Shown: one piece after another, positions 36,589 through 37,690 of the stretch | Layout of the letters: every line of letters begins with the position of its first letter | Numbering within the stretch: the first letter of the stretch is position 1 | Notes under the pieces: generated by a model | Databases searched by the model: none | What the model was told of the DNA's origin: nothing | What the model saw: only the letters and a program-made list of their open reading frames with translations | Made by a program: the position numbers and the translations under genes | NCBI GenBank assembly: GCA_000433015.1 | Contig: HF998010.1 | Coordinates: 147,148 to 184,837 of the forward strand | Length of the DNA: 37,690 bases | Source of the DNA: Firmicutes bacterium CAG:631 | Lineage (GTDB): Bacteria > Bacillota_I > Bacilli_A > RFN20 > CAG-631 | Direction: 5' to 3'

Positions 36589-37155
36589 TTAAACTTTTTT
36601 ATTGAGCATCTTTGCATAGCGATCATACAAGTCTTTAAAACGTTGATAATGAACAACTTCTCTTTGTCTTAAAAACAAAAGAGGTTGTATGACATCAGGA
36701 TCTGTTGTCAAATTAATTAAATGTTCATAGGTTGCTCTTGCTTTTTGTTCTGCTGCCATGTCATCTGCAATATCGGCTAATGGATCTCCTGTTGCTCCAA
36801 TTCCACCTGTGGAGAAAGGAACACCAAAGGCATCACTTGGAAATAATGCTTCACCATGTTGTGCATAATTTTTTCCTAATCCTTCTTTTTCTAATTCTTC
36901 CAGTGTTGCTCCTTGCATTAGTTGATAAATCATGGTTGATATCATTTCTACATGACCAAATTCTTCTGTCGCAATATCTGTTAAAGTAGCTTTCCCTAAA
37001 TCATCAGGCATTGTATATCTTTGATTTAAATAACGCAATGCCGCACCCAATTCACCATAAGGACCACCATATTGTGTAATTAAATATTTAGCCATTTTTA
37101 AATCTTTCTTTTTGATATGAATAGGGTATTGTAAGTATTTATTGTATTTCCACAT
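36589..37155 (-). CDS. cotJC: Spore coat protein CotJC, manganese catalase-like
   Basis: 188 residues from the ATG at 37155, with GGAGG ten bases upstream; the longer frame to 37194 runs into cotJB. The size equals that of Bacillus CotJC. Ferritin-like four-helix fold with manganese ligands visible: Glu in GPYGELGAALRYL (about 37), Glu and His in ATEEFGHVEM (about 70-73), Glu in AAEQKARATYEHL (about 140), and Glu/His in LRQREVVHYQRF (about 170). The glycine-rich GVPFSTGGIGATGDP loop is typical of the catalase family. It is expressed in the mother cell in Bacillus; the presence here suggests that the organism sporulates. It follows cotJB after two bases. Confidence 0.95.
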   Translation of the reverse strand: MWKYNKYLQYPIHIKKKDLKMAKYLITQYGGPYGELGAALRYLNQRYTMPDDLGKATLTDIATEEFGHVEMISTMIYQLMQGATLEELEKEGLGKNYAQHGEALFPSDAFGVPFSTGGIGATGDPLADIADDMAAEQKARATYEHLINLTTDPDVIQPLLFLRQREVVHYQRFKDLYDRYAKMLNKKV

Positions 37156-37157
37156 TT

Positions 37158-37547
37158 TTATTTTTCCTCCCAAGGCCATGGGGATTGTACCCATTGAAAT
37201 GGCGTTTCATTTAAGTTTTCATCATTCATTCCTAATGCCCCAAATTGTTTTTGGTAACGATTCATGGCATTGTTATATTGTTTTAAATAGAAATTGCGTA
37301 AATCTAATGCAGCTTTAGCATTTGGATGTGTATCTAAATAAAGCCCTAAATCATGGGCTGCAAATCCACTTTTTTGAATGAAAAGTAATAAAGCTTCTCT
37401 TTCATTATTTATTTTTGGTTCAACGGGAACATAATTTTTATAAGGATCATAAATGGATTTTTCAATATTCCCTTTAATAAATCCCTCATTTGCATCATAA
37501 AACATTTCTTGACTTGAGGAATCGACAACATTGTTTTGATAGTTCAT
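37158..37547 (-). CDS. cotJB: Spore coat protein CotJB with CotJA-like N-terminus
   Basis: 129 residues from the ATG at 37547, the only start in frame because a TAA lies just upstream. AAGGAG is about 15 nt away, longer than usual. Residues about 50-129 match CotJB: LLLFIQKSGFAAHDLGLYLD, THPNAKAAL and a C-terminus ending WVQSPWPWEEK. Residues about 14-45 (FYDANEGFIKGNI, YDPYKNYVPV) resemble the core of CotJA, which is normally encoded by a separate gene before cotJB. No separate cotJA is visible up to the window edge. It is therefore probably a CotJA-CotJB fusion, longer than the usual 85-90-residue CotJB. The CotJA match is from memory of the family. Confidence 0.88.
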   Translation of the reverse strand: MNYQNNVVDSSSQEMFYDANEGFIKGNIEKSIYDPYKNYVPVEPKINNEREALLLFIQKSGFAAHDLGLYLDTHPNAKAALDLRNFYLKQYNNAMNRYQKQFGALGMNDENLNETPFQWVQSPWPWEEK

Positions 37548-37603
37548 ATTTTTTTATTTTCACTCCTTCATAGGTATCGTATTCTTTTTTCCTTTTTTGC
37601 TTT

Positions 37604-37615
37604 AGGCCACCTCCT
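37604..37615 (-). promoter_or_regulatory. Orphan strong ribosome-binding site upstream of cotJB
   Basis: On the minus strand AGGAGGTGGCC (37615-37605) is a full anti-16S match, but no ATG, GTG or TTG in an open frame lies 5-12 nt downstream; the overlapping GTG meets a TAA two codons later. It may be a remnant of a lost cotJA start. Confidence 0.4.
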
Positions 37616-37690
37616 ATTTTTCGACAAAAAAATAATTCGTGAAAAAAAGAACAAACAATAAGCAAGTTCTTACTACAAAAAATAAAATAA

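Overview
The window looks like a chromosomal segment of a low-GC, spore-forming Gram-positive bacterium of the Bacilli/Erysipelotrichia/RF39-like gut type. Three things point there. The core genes are very AT-rich and use A/T-ending codons. Firmicutes-type signals are present: strong AAGGAGG ribosome sites, a Trp T-box leader, and TTGACA/TATAAT promoters. The right edge carries the spore-coat genes cotJB and cotJC. TGA is used as a stop, so the standard bacterial code applies. The taxonomic placement is inference.

Region 1 (about 1-5660) is a mobile element with clearly higher GC than the rest. All its genes are on the minus strand. Read 5' to 3' on that strand they are: a 51-residue unknown protein, a protein with two DUF6291-like units, a 105-bp block of nested inverted repeats that is a candidate oriT, mobC, a MOBP-type relaxase, a coiled-coil/membrane protein whose gene starts inside the relaxase gene in another frame, tnpW, a tnpX-like large serine recombinase, and a tyrosine integrase cut off by the left window edge. 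It resembles a compact integrative mobilizable element. It has DNA-processing genes but no visible mating-pore genes, so it would need a helper.

Region 2 (5659-6247) is the ATPase half of an ABC exporter that has lost both ends. One end meets the mobile element and the other abuts a terminator hairpin.

Region 3 (6250-16811) is housekeeping. It holds an FAD-dependent oxidoreductase, a GNAT acetyltransferase, the minus-strand run mutS-mutL-miaA-uppP (mismatch repair, tRNA isopentenylation, undecaprenyl phosphate recycling), and the divergent plus-strand run tsaE-tsaB-rimI-tsaD (tRNA t6A synthesis plus ribosomal protein acetylation).

Region 4 (16892-27216) holds a secreted, membrane-anchored RCC1-type beta-propeller protein, a YfhO-family membrane glycosyltransferase, trpS under a Trp T-box, a small membrane protein, a HAD phosphatase, an RluD-type pseudouridine synthase, an M19 dipeptidase and a CPA2-type cation/proton antiporter.

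Region 5 (27349-33582) is a probable three-gene operon of secreted lipoproteins. The middle gene is an M6-like zinc metalloprotease with an HETGH site. The outer two are large proteins of unknown function. This is the least explained block of core sequence.

Region 6 (33681-37690) holds a bacterial Ku protein, an M28 peptidase with a multi-pass membrane domain, and cotJC/cotJB. The cotJB product appears to carry a CotJA-like N-terminal segment.

The most unusual observations are the extensive out-of-frame overlap of the relaxase and coiled-coil/membrane genes, the structured block before mobC, the two unrelated recombinases in one small element, the doubly truncated ABC gene at the junction, and the lipoprotein/M6 protease operon. 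No CRISPR array, rRNA or tRNA gene was seen.
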